Shown piece by piece: positions 1 to 9,949 of a DNA stretch of 53,226 nt (the stretch's first letter is position 1; every line of letters starts with the position of its first letter). Under the pieces are notes generated by a model, which saw only the letters and a list, made by a program, of their open reading frames with translations, was not told where the DNA came from and ran no database searches. Source of the stretch: Candidatus Symbiopectobacterium sp. 'North America' (GTDB taxonomy: Bacteria > Pseudomonadota > Gammaproteobacteria > Enterobacterales > Enterobacteriaceae); NCBI RefSeq assembly GCF_015762685.1, contig NZ_PEHF01000097.1:1-53226 (forward strand), written 5' to 3'. Both the position numbers and the translations under genes were made by a program.

Positions 1-160
1 GCGGTGATAAGTTTAGGTTTAGGGATGTGGGGCGCATAAATACCTCCTTTGGGAAGGTACAAGTGTAGATAATTATACTTGATTGAGGGTGTGTGCCACC
101 ATGATAGGGGAAGACCCATATACATACAGTTTTAACACAATTAATCATGAGTACAGAGTG

Positions 161-526
161 ATGATTTTAAGAGCAGCATCCCATACGAAGGATGATACTT
201 GCCCGGCATGCGTGGTGGCAGGAGGTTTTATTTTCCTGGCGCACCACAGTGGCGGTCATGAGAAAGAGGATGCGGTGTTTCAGGCAAACGCATCCCTGAA
301 AGCTTTGCAAAAAACACTTCAGTCGGTCGATGCAAACCTGGATGATATGGTTCAGTTGACGCTTTACCTAAAACACCGACACGATTTCCCCGCGGTCCGG
401 GATATTTTTCGCGAATTTTTCACTGCCGGACACTATCCAGCACGAATGACGGTATTTACTGATTTTATCAACGAAAACTACCTGTGCATGATAGACGGGA
501 CAGCCGTAGTAAACTCAAATAATTAG
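161..526 (+). CDS. RidA (YjgF/YER057c/UK114) family protein
   Basis: The translation has the order typical of RidA proteins: a 'VVAGGFIFLAHHSGG' strand near the N-terminus, then the 'ASLKALQKTLQSVDANLDDM' helix, 'VQLTLYLKHRHDFPAVRDIF', 'HYPARMTV' and a final 'CMIDGTAVV' strand. Known family members deaminate reactive enamine/imine intermediates from PLP enzymes; a conserved Arg in the '(H)PAR' segment is present (about residue 96). Length from ATG 161 is 121 residues, close to the usual 125-130. The frame is open up to 83, but residues upstream of 161 look unlike the family; the Shine-Dalgarno before 161 is weak, so the start is uncertain. It lies outside the island, left of the tRNA remnant. 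The partner enzyme and pathway are not evident. Confidence 0.72.
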   Translation: MILRAASHTKDDTCPACVVAGGFIFLAHHSGGHEKEDAVFQANASLKALQKTLQSVDANLDDMVQLTLYLKHRHDFPAVRDIFREFFTAGHYPARMTVFTDFINENYLCMIDGTAVVNSNN

Positions 527-686
527 ACACCGCGCTCTGGTCGGATAAATAGATAATCAGAGTAGGTAATGATAAAAAGCAGATAAAGTACAAACCAAAA
601 AGTCCCTGCCAAGGCGCTTTGATGCTGCATATTATGCAGGATAGAACCGAGGACATATTCATAGCGCATCGATTCTATTAAATGAG

Positions 687-770
687 AGGAGGAGGGGATG
701 AGATTCGAATTCACGCAACTGTTACACTCAGCAGTTTTCAAGGACGCCACAATAACCTATTTAAACCACT
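687..770 (-). pseudogene. degenerate tRNA-Ser remnant marking the distal island boundary
   Basis: This stretch matches the tRNA-Ser(UGA) gene at 30842-30929 over most of the T arm, variable arm and anticodon arm ('gttttcaag' is kept), with scattered substitutions and indels. It lacks the 5' acceptor strand. The similarity continues downstream in tRNA sense (593-686), including 'gattctatt' and a decayed copy of the terminator 'aaaaagtcc'. Both copies lie on the same strand, so they form direct repeats about 30 kb apart. That is the expected result of tyrosine-integrase insertion into the 3' end of serT. The copy is too damaged to fold as a working tRNA. Confidence 0.75.
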
Positions 771-1179
771 CAATTAACATCATTCATTGGTATAGAAAAG
801 CATCTATAACCATTATATATCAATAATTTACAAGATGCACCTTCTTCAAACACCAACGTTTCATTGACATAAATCATGGTATAAAAACGATTTTACACCT
901 GAATATACGTCCAATCTTATAGTCGGCCCGTGTGGACTTTTCATTTAGTTTGCTACTGTGTAGCAGTAAACATTACGGTACATTACCGTCGGATTGGATT
1001 CCTCATTTTCTGATATCGACTTGCTAGCATAATGTTTTTTTTGATATTTATTATCATTTTTTTCTGACATGATATCAGGGAAGTCTATTAGTAATAGAAA
1101 TAAGTTATAGTAACGTTCACTAAATACCATACACCATAATTACCGTGTATATAACCCCCTAAAAATAAAGGATAATATA
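771..1179. other. AT-rich stretch with no gene recognised
   Basis: Low-GC sequence between the tRNA remnant and the first island gene. No reading frame with family resemblance is seen. A Shine-Dalgarno 'aaagga' sits at about 1168 and serves the gene starting at 1180. Confidence 0.4.
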
Positions 1180-1838
1180 ATGGACAGAATCGGTTCAACG
1201 TTTAATGAAAGCTTATTTATGCGTGCAATGCGTGAAGATGTATCAAGAAATCCTGAAGCAGCAATATACAACAAAGGAATCACCAACTCTTACGTTACCG
1301 AATTAAATGCATATCATAAGCCAGATCAGAATGATCCCCAAAGAAGGGATATTTCTGAAACATTATCTAAATTGAAGCATGCAAATAGCGGAGAAGAGCG
1401 AGGTGCATCACAAGGAAGAATGAAAGATATGCTGAGTGAAATTATCAATTATTTTAGTGAGTTAAGAGAAAAACGTTTATCATACATAATAAGCATACAA
1501 AAGATGTTTATGGGACTTTAGCTGATAACTGTACAACCAATGACCGAGACAACTACATTAAAGGCTTAGTCAACTTACATGAAATAATTGATGAGGTTAG
1601 CGCTTCGCTGCACAATCGCTCTGGAGTTTCAGGGAATGAAAAGCCTTACACGGCTTTCATTGATACTTTAAGTCAGTTTAAAAGCATCCTAGGTGAACCC
1701 TTTATTCTTCATCATAGCTCAGCACTCTATGGTGACTTGCTAGCACTTTTCATGATAATGTCAGGAAGCGGCTTAAATCCTAAAATTCCAAGAATGGTTC
1801 CTTATTTCTCTTATAATATGAGCACAGTATTTGTTTGA
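1180..1838 (+). pseudogene. frameshifted gene of unknown function
   Basis: An ATG with a good Shine-Dalgarno (AAAGGA) opens a 113-codon frame. After the A-run near 1468-1473 the coding-like sequence moves to another frame and runs to TGA 1836-1838, reading '...HTKDVYGTLADNCTTNDRD...' then '...GEPFILHHSSALYGDLLALF'. Restored, the product would be about 219 residues, polar and mostly helical, with no signal peptide or membrane segment. I do not recognise the family. The small soluble helical character is compatible with an exported or effector-type protein, but this is only a guess. Codon use is AT-rich like the rest of the island. Confidence 0.55.
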
Positions 1839-1884
1839 GTTTACGTACGATCATTCAACGCGTTAACCTCCTATCAAGCATAAT

Positions 1885-2450
1885 GCTAGAATCCAAATAA
1901 AGTGCCAATTGCGGCCAAATCGTTCAGCACGGTCCAGGCTTCTTCCTGCGACTGGATATACACCTCACACAAAAAACGTGGCCCCGTGCTGTCACCACCG
2001 CGCCGTCAGGAACCAACTGGCCGCAATACTGCCCAATTTGGTACATCGCCCACTTCGAAACAGAGAGGTTTTCAGCCTTGATGCGGTTGCCAAAGCCAAA
2101 GCCAAAGCGATCGCTGATCTGGATGTCGTAATACACCCAGTCTGTCTGGCCGTTAATACTGTGCTGACGGCGATTTCATGCTCAACGCCAGGCAAACTGG
2201 GAATAGAGGATTGATCGGGCGTACCAGAACGAAACGCCCACGTAACCCCCGAAAAGTTAGCGTTACCATTGGCATCAGTGATCGGTGTACCGTCCATGAA
2301 AACACGCGTGCCATCAAGCCCGCCATTAAACGCTCCCTCACCCAGCGCCAACAGGATTTTTGCGTAGGACGTTGACTGAATAGAATCCGGCGAATCAACA
2401 GTCGTCCGGGCATTGCCGCTGCCACCTTTTCGACCATTAATTATCATGTA
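1885..2450 (-). pseudogene. phage tail-tip (lambda gpJ-like) remnant
   Basis: Read on the minus strand, one frame gives 'KILLALGEGAFNGGLDGTRV' and 'DANGNANFSGVTWAFRSGTP', matching the N-terminal region of lambda J ('SEGPIEGPVDGLKSVLLN', 'TEGNTNISGVTVVFRAG'). A second frame gives 'FGNRIKAENLSVSKWAMYQI', 'GQYCGQLVPDG' and 'YIQSQEEAWTVLNDLAAIGT', matching a later part of J ('VDKWALYVIGQYCDQSVPDG'). The part between is deleted and there are frameshifts. gpJ recognises the host receptor at the tip of siphophage tails. Only about 190 codons of a protein of more than 1000 remain, so this is a relic of a lambdoid prophage. Confidence 0.8.
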
Positions 2451-2635
2451 TGCGCCATAAATGAGAAAGCCCGCACAAAATGGGCATATCAATTTGTACA
2501 GACTTCAGTTGAGCTACTAACGTAAAAATAAAAACTTTAAACACCACAGGAAACATATCAGCCCGCTTGAGCTATTGTTTTGCACAAGCGCTTACCCCGA
2601 AGGAGTGGCTGATGACCTTCGGACTGAGGAAATAG

Positions 2636-2854
2636 ATGGACGTTGAGAATGAAATTAAAAACTTAAAACACGCACTTGAGGTGCAAAAAGTCACTAATAG
2701 CTTGCTATTAATAATGAGAACCGTTGATGTTTTATCTCCCAAAGGTCACGTATTTGAAGTCCTCAAATTAGTGGCGGAAGAACAAAAGGGGAAAAGGGGA
2801 AAATATCTGAAAACCATCCTATTATTGATGAAGCATTCAAACAAGTTCTTCTGA
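2636..2854 (+). CDS. small hypothetical protein (possibly broken)
   Basis: A 72-codon frame begins 'MDVENEIKNLKHALEVQKV', a coiled-coil-like helix of the kind seen in many small phage proteins. Near the G/A runs at 2785-2802 another frame continues with plausible sequence ('ISENHPIIDEAFKQVLL'), so the 3' end may be frameshifted. No family is recognised. It sits between phage remnants. Confidence 0.35.
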   Translation: MDVENEIKNLKHALEVQKVTNSLLLIMRTVDVLSPKGHVFEVLKLVAEEQKGKRGKYLKTILLLMKHSNKFF

Positions 2855-2965
2855 TTATTTCAATGCCAAAGTTTCATCGAGAATAGTATCAACTTAACAG
2901 TTTAATTATCAATCTATGTTATTACGGATTGTGACAATGGACATTGTATTTTTGATTATTCTCCT

Positions 2966-2997
2966 TAAAAACCCAGCGCTGTAGTACAGCACTGGGC
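2966..2997 (-). terminator. intrinsic terminator (minus-strand sense)
   Basis: An imperfect inverted repeat, CCCAGCGCTGTA paired with GTACAGCACTGGG, is flanked by an A-run at 2967-2971. On the minus strand this gives a GC-rich hairpin followed by T5. Confidence 0.55.
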
Positions 2998-3531
2998 TTA
3001 CAATCAATAATTTGATTAAGGAAGATACGATTTAATCCTCACTTGTGAGAATATAATTCTTTATTTGTAATGACCTTTTCATGATGCCAGCCATTTCTCG
3101 TTATTCTTCCTGTTAATCCGCTTTTCTCGACTGTATGGATCTACTGGTTCCATAGGATGACATCGCTAAGCTCCTGCATTCAACGCCCTCTTATCCGAAC
3201 GCGGGCGCAGGCCTTTTTCTCAGTCTCTCATGCCCGTATCCACTGCCCACAACACTGGTTTGACCTGAGTGCCAGTGCCGCTGAAAATGCCCTGCATGAT
3301 GTTCTTTCCTTTCGTCAAAGTAGCTAAGATATACTAATTAATGTCATAGCTCATGATGCGTTATTGACTAAAAATAGTTGGTTTACCCTTTGTTTCTGTT
3401 GTGAAAACAGACATCCAGATACCATTTGAAGACATGAACAAGATAACGGTAGAAGAACTCACCATGGCCATATCAGTCACATCAATCCAATTAGTTGCAT
3501 TTGCCCAAGGCTCTTGCAACAAGGGACGCTC
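2998..3531. other. no intact gene; probable degraded phage sequence
   Basis: No open frame with family resemblance. On the minus strand a 25-codon piece near 3220-3300 ('MQGIFSGTGTQVKPVLWAVD') has phage-like character but cannot be assigned. Confidence 0.3.
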
Positions 3532-3861
3532 ATGAAATTAGCCTTAGCAATGACACTGGTTTTATCCGGATGTGCTGCCAAGCAAATATCTGCGTACAAC
3601 AATGACGATCTGTGTAAAGCTCTAGGCACATACAATAGTAATGGACACACAGTACTCCGCATAACCGAAGAGATAAACAAACGGGGCTCGGGCATCGATC
3701 AAGAGCGGTTTTACGCTCTGTCACGAATAGAGATAAAGCGCGGTGGTAATATCCTTAGCACTGATAATAATTTCCCGGATAATAAATTTGGGGCTCATGA
3801 TTTGGAACAGCAGCAGCGTTTATCAAGAGACATACAGCGACATTTAGAAAGCCAACATTAA
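3532..3861 (+). CDS. small lipoprotein of unknown function
   Basis: The N-terminus 'MKLALAMTLVLSGCAA' is a lipoprotein signal peptide with a lipobox (LSGC) and Cys at residue 14. The mature part is about 95 polar residues. ATG 3532 is chosen over an in-frame ATG at 3514 because it places the charged Lys and hydrophobic core correctly and has 'aaggga' upstream. The domain is not recognised. There is no obvious operon partner. Confidence 0.6.
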   Translation: MKLALAMTLVLSGCAAKQISAYNNDDLCKALGTYNSNGHTVLRITEEINKRGSGIDQERFYALSRIEIKRGGNILSTDNNFPDNKFGAHDLEQQQRLSRDIQRHLESQH

Positions 3862-4122
3862 GCAAAGCTTACAAATATGATCTAACCTAAAAGTAAGCGC
3901 TAATACTTCTTCATAATATTACTGTTGTACTGCCTCATACACAGCCATATCACTTCTAAAGCGAAAAGTGATTGATAATGCACGCAACTAAAGCGCCTCT
4001 GACGGTGGACAGACCTACTACATCAAATTTTATGGCCTTGAAAAAGAATCATTTATAGCTGAATCACATGGCCTGAAAGCAATTTTTGAATAATTTCCCT
4101 ACACTGAAAAAGGTGAATTGAT

Positions 4123-5065
4123 ATGACGTTATCGAAATATACACTCCCAGCATGTGCCTTCGCCCTGGCGACCGCGATGGTAGGGTTCCAAAGTCATGCT
4201 GCCGTATCTAAATCGGCAGGAACAGAAACTTCATCGGCTTCAGCCAACAAACAGGAACATCGAGCTCTCACAACCTCTGTTTTTAATCCCGGGGAGCAGG
4301 CTATTTTTGCCATATTCTCCGTTCTAGTTGAAGGAAAAAATGATGCTATCTTGATTGACGCTCAGTTTTCAGCAGAGCAGGCCCGTAAGTTGGTGGACAA
4401 AATCAAGGCATCCCAGAAGCACCTGACGACAATTTATATCAGCCATGGAGATCCAGATTTCTACTTTGGTCTTGATACTCTTCAGGCGGCTTTCCCACAG
4501 GCAAAAATCGTTGCCACACCACAAACCATCGCGCATATTCAGGAAACTAAAGACTAGAAACTTAAGGTATGGGGGCCACAGTTAGGCTCAAACGCACCGG
4601 TAAAATTATTGTACCTCAACCTCTTCAAGGCAATTCGCTCCAACTTGAGGGGCATGAACTGCAAGTTATAGGTCTCGATGGCCCTACCCCTGACCGTACT
4701 TTTGTGTGGATACCGTCAATCAAAACTGTTGCAGGCGGGATCCCTGTCGTATCTGGAGAGCATGTCTGGATGGCTGATACCCAGACAGCAAAATCGCACG
4801 CAGACTGGCTGACAACCCTTGAAAAGATTAAATCACTTTCCCCTGCCAAGGTAATCCCAGGGCATTTCACAGGGAAAATTCCTGAGGGCGTTGCCGCGGT
4901 TGATTTTACTGCAAACTACATTCGTGTGTTTGATGAAGAAACCCAAAGGCTAAAAACTCAGAAGAACTGATCAAGGCTATGAAAAAACACTATCCTGGTT
5001 TGGGTGGGGAAAGTTCTCTCGAACTAAGTGCTAAAGTCGCCAAAGGCGAAATGGAATGGAAATAA
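4123..5065 (+). pseudogene. periplasmic metallo-beta-lactamase-fold hydrolase, three lesions
   Basis: The product begins with a Sec signal peptide (residues 1-26, ending 'FQSHAA'). The fold shows 'DAILIDAQFS', the metal-site region 'TIYISHGDPDFYFGLD' (HxDPDxYFG, a known variant of HxHxDH), and 'WIPSIKTVAGGIPVVSGEHV'. The frame is broken by TAG at 4555-4557, a frameshift near 4605 ('ccggtaaaatt') and another near 4950. After each lesion the family-like sequence continues, ending 'AKGEMEWK' at TAA 5063-5065. Intact it would be about 310 residues. The substrate is unknown; relatives are annotated only as MBL-fold hydrolases. Confidence 0.75.
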
Positions 5066-5100
5066 TCCCTCTCGTTAAAACCTGATTTTCAAATTAAAGT

Positions 5101-5130
5101 AAAAAGCAGTCTGAAACCAAGGCTGCTTTT
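5101..5130 (+). terminator. intrinsic terminator after the MBL-fold gene
   Basis: The inverted repeat AAAAGCAG / CTGCTTTT has a 13-nt loop and ends in a T-run. It lies 36 bp after the end of the hydrolase pseudogene. Confidence 0.55.
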
Positions 5131-5277
5131 ACGTTAAGATTTTTTTCATTCTCAAAACGTCAGGTTTACCGGTTTAATACTCCCTCGCGTCGACCATGGA
5201 ATAGGCTTGATTATCCATATGGTTGTGTTTAACAAATTGGTCGTTGGTCATAACTCGATTGGTTCGTTAAATCAGCC

Positions 5278-6003
5278 CTATCGCCTTACAACGCAGGCAT
5301 TCCTGATACAAATGTGATACAGCACTGGCTGGTATTCTGCACTACTGAGTAAAGGTATGACTCGTTGCGCCAGCGTTTGTATTGCGCAAGTACGTCAGCA
5401 ACGTTCACCCCAAACGGGTTTGCCCCGCTCTCTACGGTCAGTGCCATAAACTCACCAAGGTCCGGTGGCCAAATTTTTCCCTGGGAACAGCGTTCTGCAC
5501 GCAGGCGGCAAATTCTGGCCAGTTGCTGTCAGCTCAAGGCTCCTGCCTGGGCCATCTACAGGTTCGAGGGGGTAAGCCCGTTCTTGGCGGTCCAGCGGTT
5601 TGAATATATCTCCCCCATGGTTTCCCACAGGGTCCAGACCTTAACCTTGCTGTTACCTGGCTGCGCGAATGTCTCTGACAGTTTGCGATTCTGCTGCGTT
5701 AGTTTTTCCTGCATGCGTTTTTCCCCGGGGCTCAAACAGCCCCGGCCATACGCAGGTCGTCGAGTTTTGGAGCGTCCTGGCCAGCCCTTGCTCGGTCTTG
5801 ATGAATTTCTTGATCTGTTGGCGAAACTCAACCCACTTACGCCACAGGTCAGGCGATATCCATTCAGGCAGTTCAGCCTCAAGTGGTTCGAATTTTTGAG
5901 CTCGTTTCTTTTGGGGGGAATGGGGGATATCTTTTAGATCTTTATCTATTATTTGTAGCAGCCGTAGCAGTACTACGGTAGAAAAATACAAACTAGATGA
6001 CAC
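5278..6003 (-). pseudogene. phage replication protein remnants (lambda O/P type)
   Basis: On the minus strand the first part reads 'EAELPEWISPDLWRKWVEFR', typical of the C-terminal part of phage O-like initiators. Further on, in other frames, come 'VWTLWETMGEIYSNRWTAKN', 'WPPDLGEFMALTVESGANPF' and 'VNVADVLAQYKRWRNESY', a pattern I recognise from P-like helicase loaders of lambdoid prophages. Several frameshifts and stops separate the pieces. The gene pair would have directed phage DNA replication by loading the host DnaB helicase. With the gpJ fragment this is part of a decayed lambdoid prophage. Confidence 0.75.
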
Positions 6004-6301
6004 TTGATTTGCCGCTAATCAATAAAAATGAATAATAATTCACCGACAAAATGAGATATATCAAGTGGATAGCAACAGGGAAAAACAATGTGAGGAAATA
6101 CAGATAAGCGCTTGGAAAAAGTGGCGGATGAGGTGTCCGTTTTTTTGACGTTCTGAGACGTCCATTAAGGGTAATTTTTATTAATATAAACAATGTGTTG
6201 TCATTTTATTTTTGTTCAGAGACGTATTGCTAGATTCTTCTCAATCAGACATTTTATGCAGTACCGTATGCATGGCGGGCTGTATGACAGGATTTTGCAT
6301 T

Positions 6302-7536
6302 ATGCCGAAGAAGGCCAAAGAACTCCCAGGACTTGTCGTTTCCAGATTAAAAATAGAAGGCAGCTATGCTGTCGGCGGGGTTGACGGGTTATATCTTCGC
6401 ATCAGAGGCCAGTCCCGCTCATGGATCCTTTGCGTGGCAATGGGCGTCAGGGTTAACGCACTTGGCAGAACGGTTCCCATACGCTTGAACATGGGCCTTG
6501 GCCCCTACCCTGAAGTCTCATTAGCAGAAGCGCGAGACAAAGCGCGTGAACTGCGTAAGCAAATCCGTGACGGTATCGACCCCTTACAAGAAAAACATGG
6601 AGTCAAAACCGAACAGGAACAAGTTGCTCATAAGCAAAAGACGTTCGCAGACTGTTGCGAAGATGTGTTGGAAATCAAAAATAGTGAGCTTAAAAACAAG
6701 AAACATATCGATCAGTGGCGCTCGACACTGGAAACCTATGCCTATCCCGTGATCGGTCAAAAAACTATCTCTGATATTTCCAAAGCGGACATTTTGGCAA
6801 TACTGGAGCCTATCTGGTTAACCAAAAATGAAACGGCAAGCCGCCTTCGTGGACGCCTTGAAGTTGTAATGGATTACGCGAAAGCCAAGGAGTTTTTCAC
6901 CCTGCAGCATGGAAAGGCATGCTGAAACCGCTCCTGCCCCAGCCAAGCAAGGTTCAAAACCAAAAACATCATGCCGCATTGCCTTATAGCGACATTAGCG
7001 CATTTATGCATGACCTTCACCAGCGACATGGCATTTCAGCACGAGCGCTTGAGTTTTCAATACTAACGGCTGCTCGGTCAGGTGAGATACGTGGCGCAGA
7101 GTGGGATGAGATCGACCTCAATAGTAAGACATGGACCATACCCGGCACACGGATGAAAGCCGGGAGAGAGCATCGTGTCCCTCTATCTGACGCTGCGATC
7201 CAACTACTCAATGAACTGCCACGGTTTGCAGATGCAGAGAATAACCTCGTCTTCCCTTCCTCGCGCGGTGGACAGCTTTCAGATATGTCCTTACTGGCGG
7301 TATTAAAACGTATGGGGCATAGAGGGTTGACACAGCATGGTTTCAGATTCACCTTTCGAGATTGGGCAGACGAAACCACAGAGCACCAACGAGAAGTTAT
7401 CGAACATGCATTAGCACACCAATTGGCAGACAAAGCGGAAGCCGGTTATCAGCGTGGGACATTGTGGCCTAAGAGTGTGGCTCTGATGGATAATTGGGCG
7501 TGTTATTGTGTAGGTAAGGGCTTTCCAGACGCGTAG
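6302..7536 (+). pseudogene. P4-type tyrosine integrase, frameshifted
   Basis: The start 'MPKKAKELPGLVVSRLK' and 'GVDGLYLRI' match the N-terminal arm-binding domain of P4-like integrases, followed by 'LGPYPEVSLAEARDKARELR' and a core-binding domain. The catalytic domain keeps 'AARSGEIRGAEW' (Arg), 'HGFRFTFRDWAD' (HxxR), 'ALAHQL' (His) and 'AGYQRGTL' (Tyr nucleophile). Around 6895-6905 there is a frameshift, probably with loss of a few codons: 'KEFFT' jumps to 'PAAWKGML' in another frame. The usual target of this family is a tRNA 3' end, fitting the serT repeats. Intact length would be about 410 residues. It sits near the distal edge rather than beside serT, suggesting rearrangement or a composite island. 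Confidence 0.85.
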
Positions 7537-7545
7537 CGGGGAACG

Positions 7546-7884
7546 ATGTTTATCCTGACTGGTTGTTATAATGAGATGAACCTAATGAGTGAAAACGTCG
7601 TCAACAAAGCACTACGCAAAACAGGCTATGACACCAAAACCGATCTGGGTGGTCATGGTTTTCGAACGCTGGCATGTAGTGCGTTAATTGAATCAGGTAT
7701 CTGGCCTGGAGACGTGGTAGAACTTCAGATGAGCCACATGGAAAAGAACAACGTCCGTGCAGCCTATACCTATAAGGCCAAACACCTTGAGCAACGCCGC
7801 CTGATGCTGCAATGGTGGGCTGATTTTCTGGATGCTAACAGCAACGGGATGGTTAGGCCGTTTGAGTTTACGCGGAAGGGATAA
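7546..7884 (+). pseudogene. C-terminal fragment of a second P4-type integrase
   Basis: The reading 'VNKALRKTGYDTKTDLGGHG', 'FRTLACSALIESGIW', 'LQMSHMEKNNVRAAYTYKA' and 'QRRLMLQWWADFLDAN' is the C-terminal catalytic part of P4/CP4-57-like integrases (HGFR, the MSH box, and AAY with the Tyr nucleophile). Everything upstream of the HGFR region is missing. It starts 9 bp after the first integrase ends, so the island held at least two integrase genes, the second cut off at its 5' end. Confidence 0.8.
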
Positions 7885-8230
7885 ATGGAAAAAAATCAAG
7901 GATGGTTCATAACCAATCTGGTATTTTCACTGTAATGCGCGTAATCTAACTTCTTAATTAGACCTGATAGTTGACTATTTTTTCAAAAGTTGACGTTCAT
8001 AGCTCTGGCTCTAGGTCACGCAGTGATGTCAGAGCAAACATTGCCGAAGCAAGTCAGCTTAACATATGGCAATTCATATGACATTCTAAGTCCCACGCCA
8101 GTGAGCGGTGAAGATTCATAAGACATGGTGTTTTATATTAACTGCGTGATAGGGATACACCAAAATTGATGCATTATCATACTGTATGAACCAAGATTTT
8201 TATGCGATTAGTTATTAACACGGGATAGTA
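7885..8230. other. intergenic stretch, no gene seen
   Basis: AT-rich, with a short inverted repeat (catatggcaattcatatg) near 8064-8081. It probably holds the promoter of the Kiwa-like pair, but no clear -35/-10 was picked out. Confidence 0.3.
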
Positions 8231-8860
8231 ATGAGAGTAAACAAATTACACTTAGGTGCTAGAATTTCTCTATTCATCGTATCTTATCTTCCCTTATTTT
8301 TTATCATGTGTTTTGTACAACTTTACACCTACAGAAAATATTTAAATTGGAAAGATATAAGTATTAAATCTGTAACTATTTTTTTAAAGTACTTCGGTGC
8401 CGTAAGCGTTTTAATTGCATTATCATTATTTGGTATTGTAGGTCTTAGCATCTTCTTAAAAAATATAAAACGTCGATGCGAAACAAGTGGAAGAACTATT
8501 AGAATTTTGGACATAGAGAACAAAAGCAATAAATCAATTAGTTATCTTTTCACATATATAATACCATTCGTCTTTCAAGATTTATCCAAGTTATCTAATG
8601 TTGTCCCTATAGCGACCCTGCTAATAGTTACAGCATTAATATATATAAACTCTAGCATGATACTTATCAACCCAACAATAAGCATCAAATACACACTATA
8701 TCAAATTAATTACTTAGATATTGAGAGTAATAAGAAGCGAAGTGGAATGATTTTAACCAAATCGAAGTATTTAGAAGAAGATGATCTTCTTGACATAGAA
8801 GATGTAGGCCCCAAACTTTTTATGCTAAATCCCACAAGGAATAAAAATGTTGAAGATTGA
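8231..8860 (+). CDS. kwaA: KwaA-like membrane protein (Kiwa defence system)
   Basis: This 209-residue protein has about four hydrophobic segments (roughly residues 14-35, 58-78, 108-125 and 129-150), then a charged cytoplasmic tail ending 'LLDIEDVGPKLFMLNPTRNK'. Its 3' end overlaps the next gene by 14 bp. That gene ends in a DUF4868-like domain. A small four-helix membrane protein followed by a DUF4868 protein is the arrangement of the Kiwa anti-phage system, in which membrane KwaA and DNA-binding KwaB act together. The assignment rests mainly on topology and the partner, because KwaA has little recognisable sequence. The reading frame is intact, but the system cannot work if kwaB is broken. 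Confidence 0.6.
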   Translation: MRVNKLHLGARISLFIVSYLPLFFIMCFVQLYTYRKYLNWKDISIKSVTIFLKYFGAVSVLIALSLFGIVGLSIFLKNIKRRCETSGRTIRILDIENKSNKSISYLFTYIIPFVFQDLSKLSNVVPIATLLIVTALIYINSSMILINPTISIKYTLYQINYLDIESNKKRSGMILTKSKYLEEDDLLDIEDVGPKLFMLNPTRNKNVED

Positions 8861-9868
8861 AGATTTATTAGAGTATGCGGAGCAATTCAAAAATGACAAA
8901 AAAGCCAAAATAACTTTATATTTTGTCACTAGACATCTTAAAACGGGCATGGGTAAAAGTGCCAAAGTCACCGATAAAAATGACTTCAAAGTTATCAAAG
9001 CCCCTATAGCTCCTGATATTGCTAATTTTTTCAAATGTACATTGTCAAACCAAATAATTACTCATGCATCTAAAGATGACATTGGGATGAAAAATTATAC
9101 TGTAATTGACGATGATATTGATAATAAAATTTATGCATATGCAATGAATAATGCCATTTCATTTTCAAAAATTATAAATGAAGACATAAAAGTAATAAAC
9201 TGAGTGTTCTTACCTCTCTAGCAGATATTCAGGATGACTTGTGGGCCTACTCTATCAAAGTTCAAAATGGCTTATAACTTACTTATTCATTCAGAAAAAT
9301 AAGTAAAGAGAAAGTGACTATTAATGAGCCGCAAGATATTACTCAGCGTATATTTGCGCTATTTGACAAATCAGATAAAGAGTTAAGAGCATTTGATGGT
9401 AGCGCTATAAATTTTGACGATAAAATTGACTGTATATATATAAATGAGCAGTTCTATGTATTCCACAAAAAGAGTTTTGAGGCTATCGTAGGGTTAGAGG
9501 CAGAGTTTACCGAAGCTGCACAAAAAACTATAAATACAATCAAGGGGCTTAGTTTGGTAGAGGGTTTGGATGTTATTGAACAGGCTATTCTTCATAAACC
9601 ATCGTTAAGAAAAACACTTGCTCATATAGCGGAAAAAGGTAATCACACAACATTGAACAAAAGCGAAGTGCAATCAATGAATGGTGTGCTTAAAATGTTT
9701 CAAGATGAGGAATTCACTATCAATCCAGATGGGAAGATTGTCATTGAAGACGAAAAGCAAGGTCGAAACGTCCTAAGAATTCTGAATGATTACTACAAAC
9801 AAGGAATGACTACAAAGAAATACTACGGCACCGACAGCGGTAACTTAGTTAATCCAGTTAAAATGTAG
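8847..9868 (+). pseudogene. kwaB: KwaB-like DUF4868 protein, broken
   Basis: The gene starts inside the end of the membrane-protein gene. The first 118 codons read '...TLYFVTRHLKTGMGKSAKV...'. A frameshift near 9200 moves to 'SVLTSLADIQDDLWAYSIKV', followed by an in-frame TAA at 9275-9277. The same frame then continues as 'YVFHKKSFEAIVGLEAEF', 'GLDVIEQAILHKPSLRKTLA', 'FTINPDGKIVIEDEKQG' and 'VLRILNDYYKQGMTTKKYY', the layout I know for the DUF4868 C-terminal region. Restored length is about 340 residues, near the known KwaB size. Two lesions make it a pseudogene. Confidence 0.65.
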
Positions 9869-9949
9869 CATAATTTAGTATGACGCTCATGAAAGAGCGT
9901 CATACTAATCTGATTAAATTATCGTTACCAAATCTATTAATAAATTCCA

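Noticed and set aside
687..770. A second functional tRNA-Ser
   Set aside because: The 5' acceptor strand is missing and several stems are disrupted.
5365..5937. Plus-strand open frame of 190 codons
   Set aside because: It is the antisense shadow of the phage replication protein remnant on the minus strand.
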